From Thalassospira sp. MCCC 1A03138 (lineage in GTDB: Bacteria; Pseudomonadota; Alphaproteobacteria; Rhodospirillales; Thalassospiraceae), in contig NZ_JFJY01000006.1 of NCBI RefSeq assembly GCF_002115785.1, positions 283,114 through 347,113 of the forward strand: DNA of 64,000 nt, in the 5' to 3' direction. The notes beneath the pieces were generated by a model. The model did not search any database, was not told the origin of the DNA, and was given only the letters and a program-made list of their open reading frames with translations. The first letter of the stretch is position 1. Each line of letters begins with the position of its first letter. The translations under genes and the position numbers were made by a program. This document shows, piece by piece, positions 26,348-34,557 of the stretch.

Positions 26348-27157
26348 ATGACCAGTAACTCGCCCAACAGCCACACAGATGAAACCAGCCTTGTCCTGCG
26401 CAAAGACGAGGGCCCGGTCGCAACCCTGACCCTGAATGCCGCCAAAAGCCGCAATGCCCTTTCCGGGGCGATGATGGCGGCTCTGCACACGGCATTGGAT
26501 CAGATCGCAGGCGATCCTGCCATTCGCTGTGTGATCCTTGCGGCAAACGGTGCGGCTTTTTGTGCCGGTCATGACCTTAAGGAAATGAACGGCATTTCCA
26601 CCTGCGACGGCCATGCAGCTCTGTTTTCCCAATGCAGCGCGCTGATGATGCGGATTGTCACCCTGCCCCAACCGGTGATCGCACGCGTTCATGCCGTGGC
26701 GACCGCGGCCGGTTGCCAACTGGTGGCAAGCTGCGATCTTGCCGTTGCCGGAACACTTGCAAAATTTGCCACACCCGGCGTCAATATCGGGCTGTTCTGT
26801 TCGACCCCGATGGTCGCACTCAGCCGCAATGTATCGCGCAAACATGCCATGCGCATGCTGTTGACCGGTGACCCGATAGACGCCCGGACAGCGTGGCAGA
26901 TGGGGCTGGTTTCCGATGTCGTCGAAGATGACGACCTGATCACCGCGACTGACGACCTTGCCAAACGCATCGCATCACGTTCGGGGATGACGGTAAAACT
27001 GGGCAAGGAAGCATTTTACCGCCAGCTCGAAATGCCGTTATCCTACGCCTATGATTACGCATCCGGGATTATGACCGACAACATGCAAAAACACGATGCC
27101 CGCGAAGGGATCGGCGCATTCGTTGAAAAACGCCATCCTGAATGGCAGCACGAATAA
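26348..27157 (+). CDS. Enoyl-CoA hydratase/isomerase family protein
   Basis: A 269-residue crotonase-fold enzyme that probably hydrates or otherwise rearranges an acyl-CoA. The CoA/oxyanion-hole segments are NALSGAMMAAL and GAAFCAGHDLKEM; the second oxyanion loop is ATAAGCQLVASCDLAVA. The first catalytic-glutamate position of classical hydratases reads alanine/glycine here (TAAGCQ), as in the ECHDC3-like group, so true hydratase activity is uncertain. ATG 26348 follows GGGAGG at 6 bases. The LiuR-like sequence upstream points to a role in acyl-CoA breakdown. Confidence 0.85.
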   Translation: MTSNSPNSHTDETSLVLRKDEGPVATLTLNAAKSRNALSGAMMAALHTALDQIAGDPAIRCVILAANGAAFCAGHDLKEMNGISTCDGHAALFSQCSALMMRIVTLPQPVIARVHAVATAAGCQLVASCDLAVAGTLAKFATPGVNIGLFCSTPMVALSRNVSRKHAMRMLLTGDPIDARTAWQMGLVSDVVEDDDLITATDDLAKRIASRSGMTVKLGKEAFYRQLEMPLSYAYDYASGIMTDNMQKHDAREGIGAFVEKRHPEWQHE

Positions 27158-27244
27158 TTGCGATATCGCGCGTTATTTTGGCCTCGACTTCCCCATTTGG
27201 CTCAGGCTTGATCATTACGGAACATCACCCGAAGGAGGGTAATC

Positions 27245-27880
27245 ATGAGTTTGGAAATCTGGCTGGCCTTCGTTCTGGCCTGCACAATTGTTCTGGCCAT
27301 CCCCGGCCCGACCATCATGCTTGTCGTCAGCTACGCTCTTGGCAAGGGTCGCCAGACCGCATGGGCGACGGTTCCCGGTGTTGCACTGGGCGACTTGACC
27401 GCGATGACGATTTCGCTGGCTGGTGCCGGTGCATTGCTGGCGACATCGGCAAATGCCTTTACCGTGCTGAAATTATGCGGGGCGGGATATCTGATTTATC
27501 TTGGCATCAAAATGTGGCGCGAAAAGCCGGGCGCACTGGAAGATAACCCGGATGCCAAACGCAACCGACCGTCACGCATGTTCCTGCAGGCCTATATCGT
27601 GACGGCCTTAAACCCAAAGGGCATCGTATTCTTCATTGCCTTTGTGCCGCAGTTCGTTAACGCCTCGATGCCCATTCTGCCGCAGTTCGTGATCATGACC
27701 GCGACCTTCGTCTCGCTGGCGGCGGTCAATGTCGCAATCTGGGCCACCATGGCGGGCGCCTTGCGCGAAAAATTCCGCAAACCGGCCGCCATGCTTCGCC
27801 TCACGCGTGCCGGTGGTGCCGTCATGATCGGTGCGGGTCTTCTGACTGCCTTTACCCGCCGCGCGAGCGCTGCGGTCTGA
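27245..27880 (+). CDS. LysE/RhtB-family amino acid exporter
   Basis: A 211-residue inner-membrane protein with six hydrophobic segments. The family signature is near the N-terminus (VLAIPGPTIMLVVSYALGKGRQTAWATVPGVALG), followed by LKLCGAGYLIYLGIKMW and the NPKGIVFFIAFVPQFV block. Family members export amino acids such as lysine, threonine or homoserine lactone; the substrate is unknown. ATG 27245 has AAGGAGG 6 bases upstream. Its last 29 bases overlap the convergent msrQ gene. Confidence 0.9.
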   Translation: MSLEIWLAFVLACTIVLAIPGPTIMLVVSYALGKGRQTAWATVPGVALGDLTAMTISLAGAGALLATSANAFTVLKLCGAGYLIYLGIKMWREKPGALEDNPDAKRNRPSRMFLQAYIVTALNPKGIVFFIAFVPQFVNASMPILPQFVIMTATFVSLAAVNVAIWATMAGALREKFRKPAAMLRLTRAGGAVMIGAGLLTAFTRRASAAV

Positions 27881-28733
27881 CAAACAGGGTGGATGCGATT
27901 TGACCCAGCCATTCACGGCCGATCGCATCCTGCCCGAACAGGCTGATCACCGCGACAAACAATCCGCTTAGAAAAACATTCCATGCCGGTCGCAACGGCC
28001 ACATGAAATCCAGATTGGCGGCCAGAACTGCCGATGGCGGCACCCCCGTCGCAAGGCCATACCACGCATATTCAATCCCCGCAGTCACCAGCCCGGCCAG
28101 AACCGCGACTGAAACCAGGACAAACGGTGATCGCAACGACCAGTCCCGGGCATGCGCGACGCGATACAGCATAAGGGCAACAAAGAAGCCCGCCATCAGG
28201 GTCGCTTCGCTGACATCGATTTTCGACTGCATGAAGAAATGAAGCGCTGCAAGAACACCGATGCCATAACTGATCTTGTGCAATCGGGTCCAGTTCTTAC
28301 CCAGCCTGCGCATCGCGGATTTGGTTGACGTCACCCCAAGGATGACAAGCCCTGTTAGCGCCACAAAGCCGATGGTCAGATAAATCCGCACCAGAATTTC
28401 ATTGGCAACGCGCAAGACATCCCACGACTGGCTCAGCATATATAACAACAGATGGATCACGGCATATCCCAACGCCGCCAAACCAACCTGACGGCGAATT
28501 TGGACAAGCTTGCTGGCACGTGTAATCCGGCGAAGCGGCGTGATCAGAAGCGAGATCAGCAACATCCTGATCGCCCAATCGCCACTTTCAAGGATCGCTT
28601 CCTTGACCGGAATGGTCGCCCCGCCTTCGGCAATCACCGGCCAGAGAATGAAACAGCCCGGCACAAGCAGCAGCACAAACACGGTCAGCTTAAAAACCGA
28701 AAATCTACCGGACGGATCAAGCCATGGAAACAT
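27852..28733 (-). CDS. msrQ: Haem-binding membrane subunit MsrQ (YedZ family)
   Basis: A 293-residue ferric-reductase-like membrane protein. MsrQ carries electrons from the quinone pool or flavin to the periplasmic methionine sulfoxide reductase MsrP. Haem-ligand histidines are visible in YAVIHLLLYM, WTRLHKISYG and LAALHFFMQ, in the usual pattern. The C-terminus extends about 90 residues past the common core, with three extra hydrophobic segments. No msrP catalytic subunit is in the window. Its 3' end overlaps the LysE gene. Confidence 0.85.
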   Translation of the reverse strand: MFPWLDPSGRFSVFKLTVFVLLLVPGCFILWPVIAEGGATIPVKEAILESGDWAIRMLLISLLITPLRRITRASKLVQIRRQVGLAALGYAVIHLLLYMLSQSWDVLRVANEILVRIYLTIGFVALTGLVILGVTSTKSAMRRLGKNWTRLHKISYGIGVLAALHFFMQSKIDVSEATLMAGFFVALMLYRVAHARDWSLRSPFVLVSVAVLAGLVTAGIEYAWYGLATGVPPSAVLAANLDFMWPLRPAWNVFLSGLFVAVISLFGQDAIGREWLGQIASTLFVRPQRSRGG

Positions 28734-28941
28734 GCGGGATACCTTTTGTGTTTTGGGTAATGGGCAATATATCCCCTACTCAACCCTGTTTCGTTCAATC
28801 CGTCAGTTAAATTTGCCATCAACTTTCTGCGAGCGTCGCGGCATCACATAATCCCGACGCCAGAAGATTGCGGCAGCAAATCAAAACCTTATGTATCATA
28901 CAGACATAAAGATGCCGCATCGCAAACCAAAGGCAGATGAT

Positions 28942-29385
28942 ATGAGCGATTTTAAAAATCCCGACGACAATGCCACGCAGGCATTACTTGAACGTACCAA
29001 AACAATTGCGCTGGTCGGTGCCAGCCCGAAACCCGAACGCCCGTCAAATGGCGTCATGAAGTTCCTTTTATCGCGCGGCTATCACGTCATTCCGGTCAAT
29101 CCCGGTCAGGCCGGCGGTGAAATTCACGGCCAAAGGGTCTTTGCAACCCTTGCCGATATCAATGAGCCGGTCGATATGGTCGATATCTTCCGCAATAGCG
29201 AGGATGCCAGTCGTGTAATCGACGAGGCAATTGCCATCGGGGCCAAATCCGTTTGGATGCAGCTCGGCGTCATCAATGTCGCGGCTGCCACCCGCGCGCA
29301 GGATGCCGGGCTTGATGTCGTGATGAACCGTTGCCCGGCAATCGAAACCCCCCGTCTTTTCGCCCCGGACTGGAAAGTCGCCTGA
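28942..29385 (+). CDS. CoA-binding protein (YccU type)
   Basis: A 147-residue single-domain Rossmann protein of the COG1832 group, which binds CoA-like ligands; function unknown. Visible are TIALVGASPKPERPSNGV with the nucleotide loop, YHVIPVNPGQAGGEIHG, DMVDIFRNSEDA, and the ending MNRCPAIETPRLF. ATG 28942 follows AAAGGCAGATGAT and starts the conserved domain at once; the frame also opens at 28891. It is monocistronic and converges on the secreted protein gene at 29470. Confidence 0.82.
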   Translation: MSDFKNPDDNATQALLERTKTIALVGASPKPERPSNGVMKFLLSRGYHVIPVNPGQAGGEIHGQRVFATLADINEPVDMVDIFRNSEDASRVIDEAIAIGAKSVWMQLGVINVAAATRAQDAGLDVVMNRCPAIETPRLFAPDWKVA

Positions 29386-29411
29386 CACGGCCTGCCGGAC
29401 CGACCCCTAAA

Positions 29412-29450
29412 ACACAAAAGGCACCGCGTGAATGGCGGTGCCCTTCATTT
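29412..29450. terminator. Bidirectional terminator
   Basis: GGCACCGC (29420-29427) pairs with GCGGTGCC (29435-29442). A-rich on the left, CTTCATTT on the right; it separates two convergent genes. Confidence 0.65.
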
Positions 29451-29469
29451 CATACCAAGCAGACCGAAA

Positions 29470-30111
29470 TCAGCCGCGACCGCACATTTTCATCAAATCG
29501 GGAACCAGCCCCTGATTGCCGATGAAATCCGGCTGCACGGCACTGGTCACCGTGTAGGTTGTCGTCGCTTCGTCCACCAGCGGGTCATAAAGACCCGATG
29601 TTTCCATCACCAGCGACATCACGCCATCGGACTTGATCCGGAGCGCAGCAAAGCCATTGGCATATTCGGTGCGCGCGCATTCCTTACCAAGAATCTGGTC
29701 AAACTGCCCGACAAGCGCATAGCGCGGGTTTTCGATCAGATGATCACGTTTGGCAACAGCACCGGCGATCAGACCGGGACGCGGAATATATTTGCCAAAA
29801 CGAACCTGTGACTGGACGATATAACCGTCCGGGAAATAAACCGCGACGTCCTCGGCAAGAAGGATGCGATCACCGATGACCTGACCGGACCGCAAAAGTG
29901 CCTTGATCCGCTTGCCCGGAATTTCGCCCGAAAAGGCATTGAAACGAAGATACTTGCCGTCACCGCGCTCGGCGGCATAAAGCTTTTCAAATGGTACTGG
30001 TGGCGTTTTATCTGCAGCAGCCCCTGGTCGGGCAAAACTTCCGGCCATGATAACAACGGCCATCGCGCAGATACCGGCACCGCGCAATGAACGGCACAAA
30101 TTTCTGATCAT
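29470..30111 (-). CDS. Secreted protein of unknown function
   Basis: A 213-residue protein with a signal peptide (GAGICAMAVVIMAGSFA, cleavage near GAAA). The mature part has KYLRFNAFSGEIPGKRIKALL, FPDGYIVQSQVRFG and paired cysteines (GKECARTEY and the final KMCGRG). The start ATG 30111 has a GGGGGAAG ribosome site; the frame opens earlier at 30180. I do not recognise the family. It may be involved in the cell envelope as it lies next to an OmpA-like lipoprotein, with a terminator between. Confidence 0.65.
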   Translation of the reverse strand: MIRNLCRSLRGAGICAMAVVIMAGSFARPGAAADKTPPVPFEKLYAAERGDGKYLRFNAFSGEIPGKRIKALLRSGQVIGDRILLAEDVAVYFPDGYIVQSQVRFGKYIPRPGLIAGAVAKRDHLIENPRYALVGQFDQILGKECARTEYANGFAALRIKSDGVMSLVMETSGLYDPLVDEATTTYTVTSAVQPDFIGNQGLVPDLMKMCGRG

Positions 30112-30223
30112 CTTCCCCCGTCTCTCCCTTTCGCGGCTCGGATATCCCGCAGACATTAGGTGTATTGCGTCCAATTTCAACCGTTATTCACAGGATAGAT
30201 TCTGTATTTAATAGACTATCCAT

Positions 30224-30258
30224 AAAAAACAACGGGGTGGCATCATGCCACCCCGTTG
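30224..30258 (-). terminator. Strong terminator after the second OmpA lipoprotein gene
   Basis: A perfect 13-bp stem (CAACGGGGTGGCA with TGCCACCCCGTTG), 3-base loop; read leftward it is followed by six T. Confidence 0.9.
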
Positions 30259-30284
30259 CCGAAGATTTGGTAAACGATCGCGGA

Positions 30285-31184
30285 TTAGTCGATCGAGATG
30301 GTCACGCGACGGTTACGCGGTTCACGAACACCATCCGGAGTCGGGATAAGCAGATCGCTCTCGCCAACAGCTTCGCTGTCAACCATGTCGCCTTTAACAC
30401 CACGTTTGGTCAGCTCGGACAGAGCCGAAGAAGCACGACGCTCCGACAGACCCTGGTTGTACGAAGCCGAACCAGACGCATCGGTGTGACCAACAACGGT
30501 AACGTTGCTCATGCTCGAAGCCCACTGCTCGGCAGCGGCATCAAGGACACGCTCGGAAACCGGGGTGATCGCGGTGCTGTCAAAGTCGAAGAAGATGGTG
30601 AACAGGCGCGGTGCGGCTGCAACCGGTGCCGGTGCCATTTCTTTCGGCTCTTCTGCGCGCAATTCTGTCATTGCTGCTTCAAAATCTTTCCAGCACTGGC
30701 TGATCAGTTCGGTCTGCCAGCCTTCTTCGCTTTCTTCGATCCAGCAATCGAAACGAGCCTGCGCAATTGCGGCTGTATCCGGTTTTGCTTCACGCTTGCC
30801 ATCGTCAAGAAGAGCAATCAGTTCATCACGAACGGCGCGCTTCTGTGCGATTTCTTCGGCGTCAAAACGCCAGTTGGCCGGATCTTCCGGAAGGATGGTT
30901 TCGTTTTCGGCGACCTTGCCTGCTTTCTTAGCAAAGAAGTCGGCGTCGAAGAAATCGTACCATTCATCGGCTTCGCGCTGTGCGTAAGCGATGTATTCGG
31001 CTTTAAGTGCCTTGCCAAACGCGGTGGTCGGCTCTGCACCGGTAACGGCACTGTTGACGGAGTTGCCATAAGTCAGCGGGTTACCACCGTACATGACGGC
31101 CGTACCCGAGTTATCGACACTGCTACACGCGCTAAGAAGGGCGATGCCCCCGATAGCACAGATAAAAGACGGACGAAGCTGCAT
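30285..31184 (-). CDS. OmpA-family lipoprotein
   Basis: A 299-residue lipoprotein with signal peptide and lipobox (GGIALLSACSS). Residues of about 55-190 are charged and helical (YAQREADEWYDFFDADFF), a domain I do not recognise. The C-terminal 110 residues form an OmpA peptidoglycan-binding domain (FFDFDSTAITPVSERVL, VVGHTDASGSASYNQGLSERRA, REPRNRRVTI), with the expected Asp and Arg that bind diaminopimelate. It is similar in plan to the lipoprotein at 5527 but with a different middle. ATG 31184 follows AGGGG at 8 bases. Confidence 0.88.
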   Translation of the reverse strand: MQLRPSFICAIGGIALLSACSSVDNSGTAVMYGGNPLTYGNSVNSAVTGAEPTTAFGKALKAEYIAYAQREADEWYDFFDADFFAKKAGKVAENETILPEDPANWRFDAEEIAQKRAVRDELIALLDDGKREAKPDTAAIAQARFDCWIEESEEGWQTELISQCWKDFEAAMTELRAEEPKEMAPAPVAAAPRLFTIFFDFDSTAITPVSERVLDAAAEQWASSMSNVTVVGHTDASGSASYNQGLSERRASSALSELTKRGVKGDMVDSEAVGESDLLIPTPDGVREPRNRRVTISID

Positions 31185-31428
31185 GTTTTTGCCCCTATAG
31201 TTCAGGTTGTTATTCAGTAACCTACAATATCACCAATGATGGTCATATTATGTCTCTAAACGACCGAAAATACGAAAAGTTCCATAACATTAGGTTCAGG
31301 TGGTATTTTGTGGTCACTTTTCAAGATCGCCTAAACCTGCGATGCTGAAGCATCATACGCTAGTATGTGGGCTTTAGACTACAACCCATGTTAGCAGCAC
31401 ATACATTATCTGAGCAAGTGAGGTTTAA

Positions 31429-32409
31429 ATGATGGAAACAGATATGGCGACAATTGCCGAGATGCTAAAGGCATTTGCGCTGGGCTTCGGAATGGACCTG
31501 CTGGGTGCAGTTCTTATTCTGATTGTCGGCTGGTGGGTCGCTGGTCGCGCCTCCGCCCTGGTCCGCCATTCCCTGAAGAACGCAAAATTCGTCGACTCTA
31601 CAATCAAGCCGCTTGCTGCAAGCATTGTGCGCTATCTGATACTGATCTTTGTTCTGATCGCGGTTCTGTCGAACTTCGGCGTCCAGACAGCAAGCATTAT
31701 CGCCGTACTCGGTGCCGCCGGTCTTGCTATCGGTCTGGCCCTGCAAGGCACGCTTTCAAACATTGCCGCTGGCGTCATGATCCTGATCCTGCGCCCGATC
31801 AAAGTCGACGAATTTGTCGAAGCCGGTTCGGTTTCCGGGACCGTGGTCGAAATCACCCTGTTCACCACACTGTTTAAAACGCCGGACGGTATCTATGTGT
31901 CGGCCCCGAACTCGCAGATCTGGAACAGCTCGATCAAAAACTATTCGCGCAACCCGACCCGCCGTCTCGATATCAAGGTTGGTATTTCCTATGACGACGA
32001 TGTCGATGCCGCACTCGACTTCCTCAAAAATCTGGTCGCAAGCGATCCGCGCGTCTTGAAAGATCCGGAACCCATGAGCTTCGTTGCCAACCTTGGCGAA
32101 AGCTCGGTTGATCTGACCGCACGCGGTTGGACCAATACGGCTGACTTCTGGGCCGCCTTCTGGGATCTTAGCCGCCGCTCGAAAACCGAACTGGAAGCCG
32201 CCGGTTTCTCGATTCCCTTCCCGCAACGCGATCTTCATATCAAGGAAGGTGTCGAAACAGCATCAACCGCTCTTCCGGCAAAAGCTGCACCGGCAAAAAA
32301 ACCGGCAACCCGCACTACGGCGGCAAAGCCTGCGGCTAAAACAACCGCAACAAAATCGACGGCAGCCAAAAAACCTGCCACCAGCAAATCAACAACCACC
32401 AAAAGCTGA
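31429..32409 (+). CDS. MscS-family mechanosensitive channel with basic C-terminal tail
   Basis: A 326-residue channel. Three membrane segments occupy residues 15-115, ending in the pore helix VLGAAGLAIGLALQGTLSNIAAG, whose glycine/alanine packing is typical of MscS. The beta domain follows (RPIKVDEFVEAGSVSGTV, FKTPDGIYVSAPNSQIW). The last 45 residues, after the usual end, consist almost only of Ala, Lys, Thr, Pro and Ser, resembling histone H1-like tails. The gene starts at ATG 31429 after GAGG. It releases solutes on osmotic downshift; the tail could bind acidic partners. A terminator follows. Confidence 0.92.
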   Translation: MMETDMATIAEMLKAFALGFGMDLLGAVLILIVGWWVAGRASALVRHSLKNAKFVDSTIKPLAASIVRYLILIFVLIAVLSNFGVQTASIIAVLGAAGLAIGLALQGTLSNIAAGVMILILRPIKVDEFVEAGSVSGTVVEITLFTTLFKTPDGIYVSAPNSQIWNSSIKNYSRNPTRRLDIKVGISYDDDVDAALDFLKNLVASDPRVLKDPEPMSFVANLGESSVDLTARGWTNTADFWAAFWDLSRRSKTELEAAGFSIPFPQRDLHIKEGVETASTALPAKAAPAKKPATRTTAAKPAAKTTATKSTAAKKPATSKSTTTKS

Positions 32410-32433
32410 TTTGTCATAAAAATTTGATCTGCC

Positions 32434-32467
32434 AAAGACGGCCCCACCCGGGCCGTCTTTTTTATTT
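32434..32467 (+). terminator. Terminator after the MscS gene
   Basis: Perfect 11-bp stem AAAGACGGCCC / GGGCCGTCTTT with a 5-base loop and a continuing T-run. Confidence 0.9.
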
Positions 32468-32573
32468 TACACAGCTCTTCCCGCTCGTTTTCGCGCGTAG
32501 TAGCCCGCTGTTACCTGCTGATCCCCGCCATGATCTATAGTTTCAGGATCACAACAAACGGGAGGATAAAATA

Positions 32574-33155
32574 ATGTCAGCGAAAAAAATCCTGATGCTG
32601 GTCGGCGACTATGCCGAAGATTACGAAACCATGGTTCCGTTCCAGACGCTGCTTGCCGTTGGCCATTCGGTTGACGCCGTCTGCCCCAACAAAAAAGCTG
32701 GTGATTCGATTGCGACCGCCATTCACGATTTCGAAGGCGACCAGACCTACAGCGAAAAGCGCGGGCACAATTTTGCGCTGAATGCCGATTTCGAAAAAGC
32801 CCGGGTGCAGGACTATGATGCCCTTCTGATCCCCGGCGGTCGCGCCCCGGAATATCTGCGCTTGAACGAGGATGTCATCCGTCTGGTTCGTGACTTTAAC
32901 GATGCCGATAAACCGATTGCCGCGGTCTGCCACGGTGCGCAAATTCTTGCTGCGGCGGATATCCTCAAAGATCGCCGTGTATCTGCCTATCCGGCCTGCG
33001 CCCCCGAAGTACGCCTTGCCGGTGGGATTTATGCTGAAATCGCGATTGATGATGCCTGCATCGACGGCAATCTTGTCACCGCACCGGCATGGCCGGCACA
33101 TCCGAAATGGCTGGCCGGTTTCCTGACCCTGCTTGGGACTGAAATCAGCCTCTAG
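32574..33155 (+). CDS. DJ-1/PfpI-family protein
   Basis: A 193-residue protein of the class I glutamine-amidotransferase-like fold. The nucleophile elbow is [13 protein letters not shown] with the reactive cysteine, the acidic partner lies in [10 protein letters not shown], and [12 protein letters not shown] is the glycine-rich loop. Family members act as proteases, deglycases or chaperones; activity is not determined by sequence. ATG 32574 follows GGGAGG at 8 bases. It stands alone. Confidence 0.9.
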   Translation: MSAKKILMLVGDYAEDYETMVPFQTLLAVGHSVDAVCPNKKAGDSIATAIHDFEGDQTYSEKRGHNFALNADFEKARVQDYDALLIPGGRAPEYLRLNEDVIRLVRDFNDADKPIAAVCHGAQILAAADILKDRRVSAYPACAPEVRLAGGIYAEIAIDDACIDGNLVTAPAWPAHPKWLAGFLTLLGTEISL

Positions 33156-33210
33156 AACAATCGGCGATTGCCTTTCGGCACGGTTTGCCGGACCATGACC
33201 CTGTAACCAG

Positions 33211-33234
33211 CCACCGACGTTCCATCGTCGGTGG
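33211..33234. promoter_or_regulatory. Dyad before the ribbon-helix-helix gene
   Basis: CCACCGACG and CGTCGGTGG form a perfect 9-bp inverted repeat with a 6-base spacer, 24 bases before the start codon. It could be a self-regulatory operator or a hairpin ending the DJ-1 transcript; no T-run follows. Confidence 0.45.
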
Positions 33235-33257
33235 CAAAAACAGGAGAGGTCGTCATC

Positions 33258-33575
33258 ATGTGTCAGATCTATTCCGGCACCAATCCCGAACTTTATCAAT
33301 CCGTCAGTCGATCTTTGCGCATCAATGGCGTTGTAACCAGTGTCCGCCTTGAACAGCGATTCTGGCAGATCCTCGATGAAATCGCCGCGGGCGAGGGCTT
33401 CAGCACCCCGCAATTCCTTGGCAAACTCCATGATGAAGTTGTCAGCCAGCGCGGCGATATTCCCAATTTCGCATCGCTTCTGCGTGTTGTCTGTACGGTT
33501 TATCTGGAACATCAGGCAGGCTTGGCCACGCAGCCCCCGGAAACAACAAAACCCGCCAGTCGTCTGGCGGGCTGA
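33258..33575 (+). CDS. Ribbon-helix-helix domain protein
   Basis: A 105-residue protein with a ribbon-helix-helix DNA-binding type domain of the RHH_4 group, starting SRSLRINGVVTSVRLEQRFWQILDEIA, then a helix (FASLLRVVCTVYLEHQ). The group is widespread in alphaproteobacteria and its targets are mostly unknown. ATG 33258 has AGAGG 8 bases upstream; a GTG at 33231 is in frame. The final 25 bases of the gene also encode the hairpin that ends the convergent gene. Confidence 0.75.
   Translation: MCQIYSGTNPELYQSVSRSLRINGVVTSVRLEQRFWQILDEIAAGEGFSTPQFLGKLHDEVVSQRGDIPNFASLLRVVCTVYLEHQAGLATQPPETTKPASRLAG
33544..33571 (-). terminator. Leftward terminator inside the 3' end of the ribbon-helix-helix gene
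   Basis: CCCGCCAG (33552-33559) pairs with CTGGCGGG (33564-33571). Read leftward it is followed by TTTTGTTGTTT, so it ends the DUF2336-neighbour operon while lying within the opposing coding sequence. Confidence 0.65.
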
Positions 33576-33613
33576 ACAGGCATTGCCGGGTGTTGCAGCA
33601 CGTCTGGCTTAAA

Positions 33614-34552
33614 TCAGTTCAGCCAGGATGAAATTTCACGTGAACTGAACCCGCCACTGGCCATCATCGACGGAACGCTTTGCCGTTTCAGGGTTGGCGG
33701 CTGGGGCTTGATGATCGCATTGCGGCTTTGAAGCCCTGCTGCGGCACCGTAATCAAGTGACGAACCGCCAAACCAGTTTTTCGATGTTTCCGGCGCTTCT
33801 GGCGTGGTCTTTTCCCGTGCCTTGCTTTCGTAGATCCAGCGCAGTTCCTGTTTCAGGGTCTGGTATTCCGGCGTATCCGGCGCAGAGTTAACCTCGTTAA
33901 CAATCTGCAGCTTGACCATCTGCGGAAACTTATCCAGCCGCTCCAGAAGCATGAATTTGACACTTGGGCGCACAGCGTCGGAACGCATCAGCTTCATCAC
34001 CAGACGACGATAGATATCAATCCGCAAATTGCCATGCGATGCCAGTTCGATGAATTCCTCGACAAATTCGCGCGCGGCCATCTTGCCATCCAGAAGCGCG
34101 CGCAAATTACCCGCCATCGCCCGGCGATAGGCTTCGCGAATTTCGACAACATGGTTGCTTGCGCGGTTGCGCACCAACTGGAACGCTTCCGGGCTGAACG
34201 CATTCCGTGACAGAAGCTTGGCGCAATCGGCCACCAGTTCATGCTTGGTTGCTTCTGACACCACTTCAAAAACACCGGTAATAAGTTCCTTGCACTTGGC
34301 GTGCGGTCCCATACGGATCGCGGCGGCCAATGCCATCGGGCTTTCCGGATCCTTGATTGCAATCACCGCAAGTGCCAGCGGATCATCATACTGCATCAAT
34401 GCCAGATCATTGCTCAGCAAATGCTCCGGCATAAGAAGCCGCTGCTGCGCCCCTGCCCCGGTAACAGTCAGCGGTTCGCCACTGCGATAATTATCTTTGA
34501 TGGAAAGGGCATATTTCAGCCCGTCATAGGAGATTCCGAGATCCTTGCGCAT
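33614..34552 (-). CDS. Unknown alpha-helical protein, partner of the DUF2336-like gene
   Basis: A 312-residue protein without signal or membrane segments. It is largely alpha-helical (DPLALAVIAIKDPESPMALAAAIRMG, EFVEEFIELASHGNLRIDIYRRLVMKLM), with a polar C-terminal 70 residues ending in GGFSSREISSWLN. Helical repeats of this look occur in DUF2336-type proteins but I cannot make a firm match. It starts 5 bases after the upstream gene, so the two form an operon, and is followed by a terminator within the opposing gene. Confidence 0.6.
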   Translation of the reverse strand: MRKDLGISYDGLKYALSIKDNYRSGEPLTVTGAGAQQRLLMPEHLLSNDLALMQYDDPLALAVIAIKDPESPMALAAAIRMGPHAKCKELITGVFEVVSEATKHELVADCAKLLSRNAFSPEAFQLVRNRASNHVVEIREAYRRAMAGNLRALLDGKMAAREFVEEFIELASHGNLRIDIYRRLVMKLMRSDAVRPSVKFMLLERLDKFPQMVKLQIVNEVNSAPDTPEYQTLKQELRWIYESKAREKTTPEAPETSKNWFGGSSLDYGAAAGLQSRNAIIKPQPPTLKRQSVPSMMASGGFSSREISSWLN

Positions 34553-34557
34553 CCCGT

